Source: Streptococcus salivarius
GTDB lineage: Bacteria; Bacillota; Bacilli; Lactobacillales; Streptococcaceae
DNA length: 64,000 nucleotides
Direction of reading: 5' to 3'
Assembly: GCF_002094975.1 (NCBI RefSeq)
Contig: NZ_CP015283.1
Coordinates: forward strand, 186,001-250,000
Positions 7,789-15,390 of the stretch are shown here, one piece after another. Below the pieces are notes generated by a model that did not search any database, was not told the DNA's origin, and worked only from the letters and a program-made list of their open reading frames with translations. How positions within the stretch are numbered: the first letter of the stretch is position 1; each line of letters begins with the position of its first letter. The translations under genes were made by a program, and so were the position numbers.

Positions 7789-9483
7789 ATGCAAAAGAAA
7801 AAAGCAATTATGATCGGTGCTGGTTTATCAAATATGGCTGCCGCTGTTTACCTCATTCAAGAAGGTAAATGGTCAGGAGACCAAATCACTTTCTACGCTC
7901 TTGATAATTACGGATCAAACGACGGTTCCCCTACCCAAGATGTTAAGGATGACTATTGGAATAAAAATCATCCGATGGAAAATCAAAAGGGTTATATTGC
8001 TCGCGGTGGTCGTATGCTTAACTACCGTACCTATGTTGACTTGATGGATTTGCTTGATCGGGTTCCTTCAATGACAGAACCATGTCTTACAGCTGCTGAG
8101 GATACTCGCCAATTTGATGCCGCACACCCAACCTATGACAAGGCTCGTCTCTTAACAGGCGGACAAGGTATCGTTGATGGTGGTAAGCTTGGTTTGAATA
8201 ATAAAAGTCGTAAGCTCCTTACGCAGTTAATTATGATGCCTGATTCACAAGAAGAAAAACTAGATAACATCACGATTGCTGACTATTTCAAAGACAATAC
8301 TGAGTTTTTCGAAAGTAACTTTTGGTTTATGTGGGAAACGACATTCGCTTTTAGGACTCGCAGTTCTGCACAAGAGCTTCGTCGTTACATGCACCAAATG
8401 ATTTATGAATTCACTCAGATTGAGCATTTAGTTGGTGTTAACCGTACACGCTATAATCAATACGAAAGCATCATGAAGCCTTTGATTAATTACTTGGAAA
8501 AAGAGGGCTGTCACATAGTCCTTAATCGTCGTGTTGTTGACTGGAAATTCAAGGACAGCAAGATGCAAGACGAAATTACTGTTACTGGTCTTCACATGGT
8601 CAATACTAAAACTGATGAAAATGAGTTCGTCCCAGTGGATAACGATACAGCAGTCATCTTTACAAACGGTTCGATTACTGACTCTGCAACACTAGGTGAT
8701 TTCAACACTCCGGCTGCAGAAAACATGGATTATGGTGCTGCTTCAAGTCTTTGGAAAAAGGCATCAGATCATTTTTATAACCTTGGTAATCCTGATAAAT
8801 TCTTCGCTGATCGTGATGCCAGTGAATGGGTAAGTTTCACTCTCACTACTAAAAATCATCTCTTCTTGAACGAAATTGCTCGTATTACCACTCAGGAACC
8901 AGGCAACGCCCTTAATTCCTTTATTTCTACAGAACCAGTGACACCACTCGGTCAAAAAGATGTAACCATGTCAATCGTTGTCCATCACCAACCTCACTTC
9001 ACTAGTCAAAAACCAAACGAAACGGTTCTTTGGGGATACTTCCTCTACCCTCGTCGTCACGGGGAAATCATTGATAAACCTTATATCGAAATGACTGGTA
9101 AAGAGATGCTCCAGGAACTTATTGGACAACTTTCAAAGGTAGACCCAGGGCCTATCAATATCAGCGATAAAGAAGAGGAAATCATGGACAGTGTTATTAA
9201 CTGTATCCCTGTCTATATGCCATATGCTTCTGCTCTCTTTAACAATCGAGCCAAGTCAGATCGTCCTAAGGTTATTCCAAAACATTCAACAAACCTTGCC
9301 TTTACTGGAGAATTTGTCGAACAACCTTATCAAATGATTTTCACAGAAAATAGTGCTGTTCGTTCTGGAGAAATCGCAGCTTTCCATTTTGCTGGTATCC
9401 CCATGTCACGTTTGGTGAAAACACCTCGTTATGATAAAGATGTCAAAACCTTGTTAAGAGCTGCAAAGAAAATGTTCGATTAA
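7789..9483 (+). CDS. ohyA: Oleate hydratase (myosin-cross-reactive antigen family)
   Basis: A 564-residue FAD-dependent fatty-acid hydratase that adds water to the cis-9 double bond of oleic and related acids to give 10-hydroxy fatty acids, thought to detoxify unsaturated fatty acids. The N-terminal FAD-binding glycine motif IGAGLSNMAAAVYL is near residue 10, followed by the family blocks GGRMLNYRTYVDLMDLL and WETTFAFRTRSSAQELRRYMHQMIYEF, characteristic of the former MCRA group. Ribosome site AAGGAGG precedes the ATG. It forms a two-gene operon with the membrane peptide and ends at a clear terminator. Length is normal. Confidence 0.96.
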   Translation: MQKKKAIMIGAGLSNMAAAVYLIQEGKWSGDQITFYALDNYGSNDGSPTQDVKDDYWNKNHPMENQKGYIARGGRMLNYRTYVDLMDLLDRVPSMTEPCLTAAEDTRQFDAAHPTYDKARLLTGGQGIVDGGKLGLNNKSRKLLTQLIMMPDSQEEKLDNITIADYFKDNTEFFESNFWFMWETTFAFRTRSSAQELRRYMHQMIYEFTQIEHLVGVNRTRYNQYESIMKPLINYLEKEGCHIVLNRRVVDWKFKDSKMQDEITVTGLHMVNTKTDENEFVPVDNDTAVIFTNGSITDSATLGDFNTPAAENMDYGAASSLWKKASDHFYNLGNPDKFFADRDASEWVSFTLTTKNHLFLNEIARITTQEPGNALNSFISTEPVTPLGQKDVTMSIVVHHQPHFTSQKPNETVLWGYFLYPRRHGEIIDKPYIEMTGKEMLQELIGQLSKVDPGPINISDKEEEIMDSVINCIPVYMPYASALFNNRAKSDRPKVIPKHSTNLAFTGEFVEQPYQMIFTENSAVRSGEIAAFHFAGIPMSRLVKTPRYDKDVKTLLRAAKKMFD

Positions 9484-9504
9484 GAATCATTACACACATT
9501 AAAG

Positions 9505-9550
9505 ACAGTAAACATCATGATTTCAAAATGTTTGCTGTTTTTTTATTTTT
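9505..9550 (+). terminator. Terminator after oleate hydratase
   Basis: Eleven-base stem (ACAGTAAACAT against ATGTTTGCTGT, one mismatch) with a 12-base loop, then a long T-rich run. Confidence 0.88.
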
Positions 9551-9599
9551 GCAAAAACCAGCTTTCATTATATTTTTCTAAATCTACTATAATTTACAT

Positions 9600-9628
9600 T
9601 TGACTTTTTATCAGATTAGCTATAAAAT
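9600..9628 (+). promoter_or_regulatory. Promoter of the carbonic anhydrase transcript
   Basis: -35 TTGACT (9600-9605), 17-base spacer, -10 TAAAAT (9623-9628). The predicted transcript would start near 9635, exactly at the first stem of the folded leader described next. Confidence 0.65.
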
Positions 9629-9633
9629 AAAAG

Positions 9634-9770
9634 CGTTTCCGTTTGGTATCTCCAAACACTTCCTTCTCAGAAGCACCATAGAGAAACGATACTCAATTAC
9701 GTCAAATGGATAGTGTCTAATAACACGTAAACTATCATTGTTATAAGATTAAAGAATATAAGGAGGACAA
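9634..9770 (+). promoter_or_regulatory. Possible structured 5' leader of the carbonic anhydrase gene
   Basis: About 135 bases between predicted transcript start and ATG. CGTTTC (9634-9639) pairs with GAAACG (9683-9688) to close a junction holding two hairpins: GTTTGG/CCAAAC (9641-9657) and CTTC/GAAG (9663-9673). A further nested hairpin lies near 9709-9737 (GATAG/CTATC outside GTGT/ACAC). The layout is that of a three-way junction, as in small riboswitches, but I cannot match it to a known class, and short stems can occur by chance. Confidence 0.35.
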
Positions 9771-10553
9771 ATGAATAAGAAAAGTTTTAAACTAATTGGA
9801 TTAGTAGCTCTCGTAGCAAGTACTATCCTACTCGTAGCCTGCCAGTCTGATACCAAAACTGAATCCTCAAAGTCCAAGGACGTTCAATGGGGTTATACTG
9901 ATGCTACTGGTCCAGACCATTGGGGTGACCTTTCTAAAGATTATAAACTCAGCAAAAATGGTAAAGAACAATCTCCGATCAATATCACCGGAGCTGAGGA
10001 CGTTGATCTTCCAGAACTAAACCTTAATAATCAAGAATCAGAGGCTCAAGTTGAAAATAACGGGCATACAATTGAAGTCAGCTTTAAAAATCCAAAGAAT
10101 ACCCTAACGATTGGTGATGATGTCTATAAATTACAGCAGTTCCATTTTCACGCACCTAGTGAGAATGAAATTGATGGTCAGACTTATCCTCTAGAGGGTC
10201 ACTTCGTCTACAAGACTGATAATGGGAAAATCACAGTTGTCTCAGTTCTCTATAATTATGGCGATGAAAATCAAGCCTTAAAACAAATCTGGGATAAGAT
10301 GCCTCAGGCTGCTAATACTGAAACCGAGTTGTCTCAACCTATCTCACTAGATGATTTCTATCCTGAAGACAAGGACTACTACAACTTCGAAGGTTCCTTG
10401 ACAACACCACCATGTACTGAGGGTGTTAACTGGATTGTCTTCAAGAATCAAGAAACCGTTAGTAAGGAACAAGTGGAGAAATTCACTCAAACCCTTGGAT
10501 TTAAAAATAACCGTCCTATCCAAGATACAAACGGTCGACAAATTAAAGAATAA
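9771..10553 (+). CDS. Alpha-class carbonic anhydrase, lipoprotein
   Basis: A 260-residue alpha-carbonic anhydrase that interconverts CO2 and bicarbonate. The N-terminus is a lipoprotein signal with lipobox LLVAC near residue 24, so the enzyme is tethered outside the membrane. The zinc ligands are visible as His125 and His127 in QFHFHAPSE and His144 in LEGHFVYK; the family motif SLTTPPCTEGVNW follows near residue 205. Ribosome site AAGGAGG. Extracellular alpha enzymes are less common in streptococci than the intracellular beta type, and one here may help bicarbonate supply or pH handling; that role is inference. Monocistronic between two terminators. Confidence 0.95.
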   Translation: MNKKSFKLIGLVALVASTILLVACQSDTKTESSKSKDVQWGYTDATGPDHWGDLSKDYKLSKNGKEQSPINITGAEDVDLPELNLNNQESEAQVENNGHTIEVSFKNPKNTLTIGDDVYKLQQFHFHAPSENEIDGQTYPLEGHFVYKTDNGKITVVSVLYNYGDENQALKQIWDKMPQAANTETELSQPISLDDFYPEDKDYYNFEGSLTTPPCTEGVNWIVFKNQETVSKEQVEKFTQTLGFKNNRPIQDTNGRQIKE

Positions 10554-10561
10554 AACAAGAT

Positions 10562-10600
10562 AAAAAGCTTGATGATGACTCCTCTCATCAAGCTTTTTTT
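10562..10600. terminator. Terminator after carbonic anhydrase
   Basis: Stem AAAGCTTGATGA against TCATCAAGCTTT with a seven-base loop and a T-run. It ends three bases before the -35 of the next promoter. Confidence 0.9.
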
Positions 10601-10602
10601 CG

Positions 10603-10632
10603 TTGACAATTAGTTATAGACTTTGTTACACT
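10603..10632 (+). promoter_or_regulatory. Extended -10 promoter placed to start transcription at the acetyltransferase ATG
   Basis: -35 TTGACA (10603-10608), 18-base spacer, extended -10 TGTTACACT (hexamer 10627-10632). Transcription is expected to begin about seven bases later, at 10639, which is the A of the start codon, so the message would have no 5' leader. Confidence 0.65.
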
Positions 10633-10638
10633 TGCCCT

Positions 10639-11091
10639 ATGATTATCAAACATACAAGAGATACACTCTCAGAAACTTACCTCGATGCCGTAGCCATCCG
10701 AAACACTGTTTTTGTTAAGGGGCAAGGTGTTCCTCGCTCCATTGAGATTGATGCGAATGAAGCCTACTGCATCCACTTTGTTCTATATGATGACAAAGGC
10801 AAGGCTGCAGCAACCGTACGCCTACTACCGAATAAAGACTTGACTCAGCTTACCCTCCAACGTATGGCGGTGCTCGATGCCTACCAAGGTCAAGGTCTGG
10901 GGAGCATTCTCCTAAAAGAAGCTGAAGATTTTGCACAAGAACAAGGCTTCCAGACTATTTCTCTCCATGCTCAACTCAGTGCACTTAAGTTCTACCTCAA
11001 TAATGGCTATCAAGAAGTCGGTAACATCTTTGAAGAAGCTGGTATCCAACACATTACTGTAGAAAAATCCTTAATAAGTAAAAAAGCTTAA
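10639..11091 (+). CDS. GNAT-family N-acetyltransferase, probably leaderless
   Basis: A 150-residue acetyl-CoA-dependent acetyltransferase of the GNAT fold. The acetyl-CoA loop is QRMAVLDAYQGQGLGSILL around residues 75-93, with the QGQGLG pyrophosphate-binding turn. The start at 10639 is chosen because an upstream in-frame ATG at 10603 lies on the -35 box; no ribosome site precedes 10639, and the promoter position implies a leaderless message. The acceptor substrate is unknown. It is convergent with the membrane-protein gene at 11108, and its stop lies in one arm of the shared terminator. Confidence 0.88.
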   Translation: MIIKHTRDTLSETYLDAVAIRNTVFVKGQGVPRSIEIDANEAYCIHFVLYDDKGKAAATVRLLPNKDLTQLTLQRMAVLDAYQGQGLGSILLKEAEDFAQEQGFQTISLHAQLSALKFYLNNGYQEVGNIFEEAGIQHITVEKSLISKKA

Positions 11092-11120
11092 GCAGTTGAC
11101 GTACTGCTTAAGCTTCTTCT
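11081..11120. terminator. Bidirectional terminator containing the stop codons of both convergent genes
   Basis: Arms AAGCTTAAGCAGT (11084-11096) and its exact complement (11103-11115) flank a six-base loop. The TAA of the acetyltransferase (11089-11091) is in the left arm and the TAA of the membrane protein (11110-11108, minus) is in the right. T-rich tracts follow on both strands. Confidence 0.85.
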
Positions 11121-11782
11121 TTTGTCGCAAATATAGGATAACCATGCTCGACAGCCAGCACTGTCACATTTTCTCTAGCTTTTAATCTCTCTGTGATTTT
11201 TTTCCAGTATTTCTGTCCTGTAAAAAGAAGGACAAAAAATCCCATGTAGACCAAAAAACCAAGAAATTGTTTATAATCAGAAGATGCCATTCTTGATTCT
11301 AGTTCTAGTAGCTCAAATAGTCCTCTCAATAGGGCTGTAAAGGTAATCATTATAAGACTAAGTCCATTAAAGTATCCTAAACATATAAGCAAATACTCTA
11401 TTTGAAGCTTCTTGGAACGCTTTTTGTAGAGTAACTTATAGTCTTGACCATACTTTTCAAACACAGGAAAATGAATATCAAACCCTCTTCTCATATGAAG
11501 GACTTTTAAATCGGGTTGGGCACGATACCCAAGGCAATGAATCAGTTTGTATAGTAGTTCTCTTATCAAAATATAAAAAGAAATAATAAGGTTAGATAAC
11601 AAGCTAATAAATACCAAAACTACAAAAGAGCTTACATCTCTATTAGTCGTCAAAAAAATGATCACCACTGTAAAACACATACCACAGAAAAAGAGACTAC
11701 TCCCGTTAAGCATGCAAAAGAGCAAACTCAGAAACCAAGGGATAAGCTTTCTTTCCTTGGAGTGTCTACTCGACCGTTTCAC
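11108..11782 (-). CDS. Integral membrane protein of unknown function
   Basis: A 224-residue protein that I do not recognise. It has a basic N-terminus (MKRSSRHSKERK) and four hydrophobic helices at roughly residues 14-45, 50-75, 128-152 and 165-190, with a cytoplasmic-looking charged stretch between the second and third. Its start overlaps the serine hydrolase gene by 17 bases, so it is translated from the same message as that gene and the CppA-like gene. No catalytic motif is visible. Confidence 0.7.
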   Translation of the reverse strand: MKRSSRHSKERKLIPWFLSLLFCMLNGSSLFFCGMCFTVVIIFLTTNRDVSSFVVLVFISLLSNLIISFYILIRELLYKLIHCLGYRAQPDLKVLHMRRGFDIHFPVFEKYGQDYKLLYKKRSKKLQIEYLLICLGYFNGLSLIMITFTALLRGLFELLELESRMASSDYKQFLGFLVYMGFFVLLFTGQKYWKKITERLKARENVTVLAVEHGYPIFATKEEA

Positions 11783-12713
11783 GAATCAGCTCCTTCTTCA
11801 TTATCTCAATTAAAACATCTCTGTCCTTAATCCATTGAGCTCTCTCATCCTTGTAGTAAGTACGATTACTGAGGAAAATCGCCGCACGTTGACGAGGGAT
11901 ATTGATAAGCACAAAGGTACCTGTATAACCAGTGTGAAGAATCCACTCGCCTTGGAGGTCCCAAGCGACACTGCGTTCCTTGTTGGATTGGCTGATATTC
12001 TGCGTCATATTTTTAGCAAAATCATCCGTCAAATAATGGTTAACAAAAATCTCTAAGTCTTTTAGTGTTGAAAAGAGACCTGCTGAACCTGTATGTTCTT
12101 TGAGAACTCGAGCCTTGGGATCATGAACAGTCCCTCCCGTAACCCCCTTAACTGTTGGAACAGCTACCTCAACTGGGCCAAACTGTGTTTCAGACATACC
12201 AAACGGTTGAAAAATCTCGGAGTCAAAGAGCTTATCCAGTGTTTGTCCAGAGACTTTTTCAAGCATCAAACCTAGGAGAATAAAATTTATATCTGTATAC
12301 AAGAAAGGTTTATCAGCCTTAACTTTGATGGCATTAATAGCAGCAATCAAGCCAGCTTGGTCTAAGTCATCACGATTTGGAATAAAAGGATCAATTCCGC
12401 TACTGTGAGAAAGAAGCTGACGAAGGGTTAACGTCTTATCCACAACTTCAGGATAATAGGTCGATAGTTTCTCATCCAAGTCCAATTTTCCCGCTTGCAA
12501 GTAGAAAAGACAGAGGGTCCCAACTCCGACTACCTTGGAAACACTAGCTAGATCATAGGTAAGTCCTGGAACTACCGGAATAGTTCCATCCTGAGTTCCT
12601 AGATAATGCTCCTGCCAATCTTGTCCGTCATAAAGTGCAAGGCTGGCACCTGGAAAGATGTCAGCCTTGATGTAGTCTGTAATTGTTGACAATGTTTGTT
12701 GAAAATTAGTCAT
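11766..12713 (-). CDS. Serine hydrolase, beta-lactamase / penicillin-binding-like family
   Basis: A 315-residue class-C beta-lactamase-like hydrolase. The nucleophile motif SxxK appears as LASVSKV near residue 62, and the second motif as TDINFILLG (YxN-like position, with Thr-Asp before Ile-Asn) near residue 145; a HTGYTGT motif near residue 275 fits the third. There is no signal peptide, so it is probably cytoplasmic, unlike secreted family members. The start at 12713 is chosen because it overlaps the stop of the CppA-like gene by one base (TAATG). Substrate unknown; esterase or peptidase activity is possible. Confidence 0.85.
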   Translation of the reverse strand: MTNFQQTLSTITDYIKADIFPGASLALYDGQDWQEHYLGTQDGTIPVVPGLTYDLASVSKVVGVGTLCLFYLQAGKLDLDEKLSTYYPEVVDKTLTLRQLLSHSSGIDPFIPNRDDLDQAGLIAAINAIKVKADKPFLYTDINFILLGLMLEKVSGQTLDKLFDSEIFQPFGMSETQFGPVEVAVPTVKGVTGGTVHDPKARVLKEHTGSAGLFSTLKDLEIFVNHYLTDDFAKNMTQNISQSNKERSVAWDLQGEWILHTGYTGTFVLINIPRQRAAIFLSNRTYYKDERAQWIKDRDVLIEIMKKELIRETVE

Positions 12714-13468
12714 TACTTTGTAAACCAAACCTCAATATTGCTCATGTCAGTGAGTGCGAGCAAGTTCCCTTTGCTGTCTAGGTAACTAGAGAACTGTTCT
12801 TTTTCAAGTTTATCATGCAAGGCAACCAAGTCATAGTCTTCTGCTACCTTAAACTCTAGAATTTCCAAATCCCAAGTCTGGTCTGGACTCACTTGGAGGT
12901 CAGGACCTTCTGCTTTTTCAAAGTGGATAGACAAAGGCAATTCTTCGCCAAAAAGATTATCGTAGAAGAAAGCTGCTTGAGCTGTATCAACAACGTTCAA
13001 GGTCAAAGACTCAACCGTAAAGTCTGACACTCCTTTGAAATCTTCTTTTTCTTCAACATCTGCGTATTCAACTGTCTTAAGAGTAGACAAGTCATCTTCG
13101 GCATGCATCAAAATAAGACCATTCTCAGGTGAGATTGTTTCAAAGGCATACCCCTTTTCCCCTTGGAAAATAGCCTTGGCTTGGTGATCATCACGCGCCA
13201 AAAGGTACTCAATCTCAAGTGGATTTGAAACTTTAATGACCACTTTATTAATTTTCTTAGGACCTTCAACAGCGCGACAACGATAAGCTGGTGACTCCTC
13301 AATCACAAAAAGTGAGTTACGGTCTGTCCAATCTGTGAAGACCGCAAGGGCATTTTCCTCAGTCAAAAGCTTAAATCCTAATGTATTTTGGTAAAAATCA
13401 ATATTTTCTTGTCTGTTATTTACACGAAAAATTGGTGTGTGAAACTTAAAATTCCCTGATTGCGTCAT
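12713..13468 (-). CDS. CppA-family protein (VOC fold, annotated as C3-degrading proteinase)
   Basis: A 251-residue protein with two glyoxalase/VOC-like halves (about residues 5-115 and 135-250). It begins MTQSGNFKFHTPIFRVNNRQ, the hallmark start of streptococcal CppA proteins. The start at 13468 has GGAGG five bases upstream; an earlier ATG at 13480 has none. The pneumococcal namesake was reported to degrade complement C3, but the VOC fold suggests a metal-dependent small-molecule enzyme and no protease motif is visible. First gene of a three-gene operon with the serine hydrolase and the membrane protein. Confidence 0.85.
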   Translation of the reverse strand: MTQSGNFKFHTPIFRVNNRQENIDFYQNTLGFKLLTEENALAVFTDWTDRNSLFVIEESPAYRCRAVEGPKKINKVVIKVSNPLEIEYLLARDDHQAKAIFQGEKGYAFETISPENGLILMHAEDDLSTLKTVEYADVEEKEDFKGVSDFTVESLTLNVVDTAQAAFFYDNLFGEELPLSIHFEKAEGPDLQVSPDQTWDLEILEFKVAEDYDLVALHDKLEKEQFSSYLDSKGNLLALTDMSNIEVWFTK

Positions 13469-13628
13469 GACAACCTCCATTCTTTTCTATTTTATCCGAA
13501 AAGAGCCTGTGTGACAAGGATTTTCCTAAGAAAAAACAGTATTGTAATTTTTTCACTTTCTTTCACACAAATTATGAAAATCATTACATTATCTTTACTT
13601 TGGGGCTAGCATTTTCCTCATTTTAGAG

Positions 13629-13634
13629 TATAAT
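13629..13634 (+). promoter_or_regulatory. -10 TATAAT seven bases before the CPBP gene start
   Basis: A perfect TATAAT whose expected start point (13641 or 13642) coincides with the ATG at 13642. The -35 is poor. No ribosome site is present, so this message is likely leaderless. Confidence 0.55.
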
Positions 13635-13641
13635 AGAGTCT

Positions 13642-14313
13642 ATGAAAACTCTTGTCAATAATCTGGCATTTAGACATGCCTATCAGGGATTTTTTTTACT
13701 GCTGATGATAGCTATCCCAAACATCACCTTAGGTATGACAACCTTATATAACAATCAGACTGGATTGACTTTTACGAAGCTTGAAAGCTGGGGAGTCATC
13801 GCTATCAATCTCATCATTTTTTACCTTACCTATCTCTGGGCAAAGAGTGAAGGATTGATGACTCGTTTTAGACTAGACCTCAAGGATGCTAAAGCAATTA
13901 TCTGGGGCTTTCTCACTATCTTCTTGATGGGAGTCATTGGCAGTAATCTTATGCTACTAACCCATACCAACTACCATGCAGAACTTCAAAAGACGCTCAC
14001 AACAACGCCTATCCTTCCAGTAACCATTGGTATGATTACGACAGCCTTCCTCCAAGAAATCCTCTTTCGCAAGTGGATTTTCACCTGGTTAGCTCCTTAT
14101 TCGAAAACAGCTGTGCTAGTCAGCACTGGGCTCTTTTGTCTCTTTCATATGCCAACTAATCTTGCCTACCTCACTCTTTATATCGGAATGGGCTTGGCTC
14201 TCTCTATGGTCTACCAAAAAAGAGAAAACTTATCTGCAAGTATCACACTTCATGTTTTATGGAATCTTTACACCTTAGGTGCTACCATTCTAGTAATGAC
14301 TAATCCAATGTGA
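13642..14313 (+). CDS. CPBP-family intramembrane metalloprotease-like protein, probably leaderless
   Basis: A 223-residue membrane protein with about six helices. The CPBP (Abi/Rce1-like) motifs are present in order: LQEILFRKW near residue 138, FCLFHMP near residue 170 and LHVLWNLYT near residue 204. In the first motif the usual leading Glu of EExxxR is Gln. Members cleave prenylated or bacteriocin-related substrates or give self-immunity in other lactic acid bacteria; which applies here is not known. The bacteriocin island starts only about 4 kb downstream. Confidence 0.85.
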   Translation: MKTLVNNLAFRHAYQGFFLLLMIAIPNITLGMTTLYNNQTGLTFTKLESWGVIAINLIIFYLTYLWAKSEGLMTRFRLDLKDAKAIIWGFLTIFLMGVIGSNLMLLTHTNYHAELQKTLTTTPILPVTIGMITTAFLQEILFRKWIFTWLAPYSKTAVLVSTGLFCLFHMPTNLAYLTLYIGMGLALSMVYQKRENLSASITLHVLWNLYTLGATILVMTNPM

Positions 14314-14340
14314 CTGAGAATATTTTCTCAGTTTTTTATT
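14314..14340 (+). terminator. Terminator after the CPBP gene
   Basis: Stem ACTGAGAA/TTCTCAGT with a short AT loop and a TTTTTTATT tail, immediately after the stop. Confidence 0.85.
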
Positions 14341-14359
14341 ACTTTCAAAATTTTAAGCA

Positions 14360-14394
14360 TAAAAAAATCTGAAGCACTAACTTCAGATTTTTTG
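14360..14394 (-). terminator. Terminator of the glycerol facilitator gene
   Basis: Arms AAAAAATCTGAAG and CTTCAGATTTTTT around a six-base loop, seven bases from the facilitator stop; usable on both strands. Confidence 0.88.
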
Positions 14395-14400
14395 TATTGA

Positions 14401-15267
14401 TTAAAGGTAGAGGAACTTGAACAAAGCTATAGCTAAAACTCCTGCTAAGATTGGAGCTACAACTGGAACCCAAGCATACCACCATTTAGAATCACCTTTG
14501 TGCTCACCAAGAACTGTTGTTGGCAAGATGTGGTGGAGAAGACGTGGCATCAAGTCACGGGCTGGGTTAAGAGCTGGACCTGTTGCACCACCAAACGAAA
14601 TAACCAAGGCTGCAACCAAGAAACCAACACCGATGTGGGCAACCGCAAGTGCACCATTAGCCATTTGACCTGTTACAGCTTCTTTATCATACCCATATTG
14701 AACTGCTTGTGAGACTAATTTGTGACCAAAGTAGTTGTTAGTCAAGGCAAGAGCACCAAAGAAGAGAAGGAATGAACCCGCAAACTCATTGGCAAAACCA
14801 TTAAGCCAAGCACGTTTGTGATTTTCCTCTGAGTCTGAGTTATCATCAACAGCAGAGATTGTAGAGAAGGTACCGAGGATGTTGTTTGGATTCTCAGTTT
14901 GAAGATAATAAGGTTGGTGAACCCAAACCACGATAGCTTGTCCTAAGAAAGCACCGAGAAGTTGAGCAATCAAGTAACCTGGAACGGCTACCCATGAGAA
15001 CAAGCCAGATGCAGCAAGTCCAAGTGTGAAGGCTGGGTTGATGTGGTTACCAGAAACATCACCAAACATAAGTGCTGGCATCATTACCGCAAAACCATAA
15101 CCAAAACCAATAACAAGCCATCCAGACTTATTACCCTTAGTCCCTTTAAGCTCAACATTGGCAACCGAACCATTACCAAGTGCAACCATCAAAGCTGTCC
15201 CAATAAACTCAGTAATGTACTTCATAATCCAATCATGACTGAGCGCTTCTTTTAGAAAATCATTCAT
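14401..15267 (-). CDS. gla: Aquaglyceroporin / glycerol uptake facilitator
   Basis: A 288-residue major intrinsic protein with six membrane helices and two half-helix pore loops. The two pore motifs are both intact: NPA in SGNHINPAFTLG near residue 78 and NPA in GPALNPARDL near residue 235. A hydrophilic insertion (about residues 135-160, acidic, with DNSDSEEN) lies between helices, as in the lactococcal Gla type of aquaglyceroporin. It moves water and glycerol across the cell membrane. Divergent from pepX with 123 bases between, the arrangement well known in lactococci and streptococci. Confidence 0.95.
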   Translation of the reverse strand: MNDFLKEALSHDWIMKYITEFIGTALMVALGNGSVANVELKGTKGNKSGWLVIGFGYGFAVMMPALMFGDVSGNHINPAFTLGLAASGLFSWVAVPGYLIAQLLGAFLGQAIVVWVHQPYYLQTENPNNILGTFSTISAVDDNSDSEENHKRAWLNGFANEFAGSFLLFFGALALTNNYFGHKLVSQAVQYGYDKEAVTGQMANGALAVAHIGVGFLVAALVISFGGATGPALNPARDLMPRLLHHILPTTVLGEHKGDSKWWYAWVPVVAPILAGVLAIALFKFLYL

Positions 15268-15390
15268 TTGTCTCTTTATTTCCTTTCACATTTTACAATA
15301 ATTTAGACATCTATCATTTTATCAAGTATAATGTCTGATGTAAAGATATTTCTGAAATGTTTACGTATTCTTTTTTTGAGGTTTTAAAGT

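Noticed and set aside
9634..9770. Carbonic anhydrase leader as a purine, TPP, fluoride or preQ1 riboswitch
   Set aside because: None of the conserved joining or loop sequences of these classes could be found; kept only as an unclassified structured leader.
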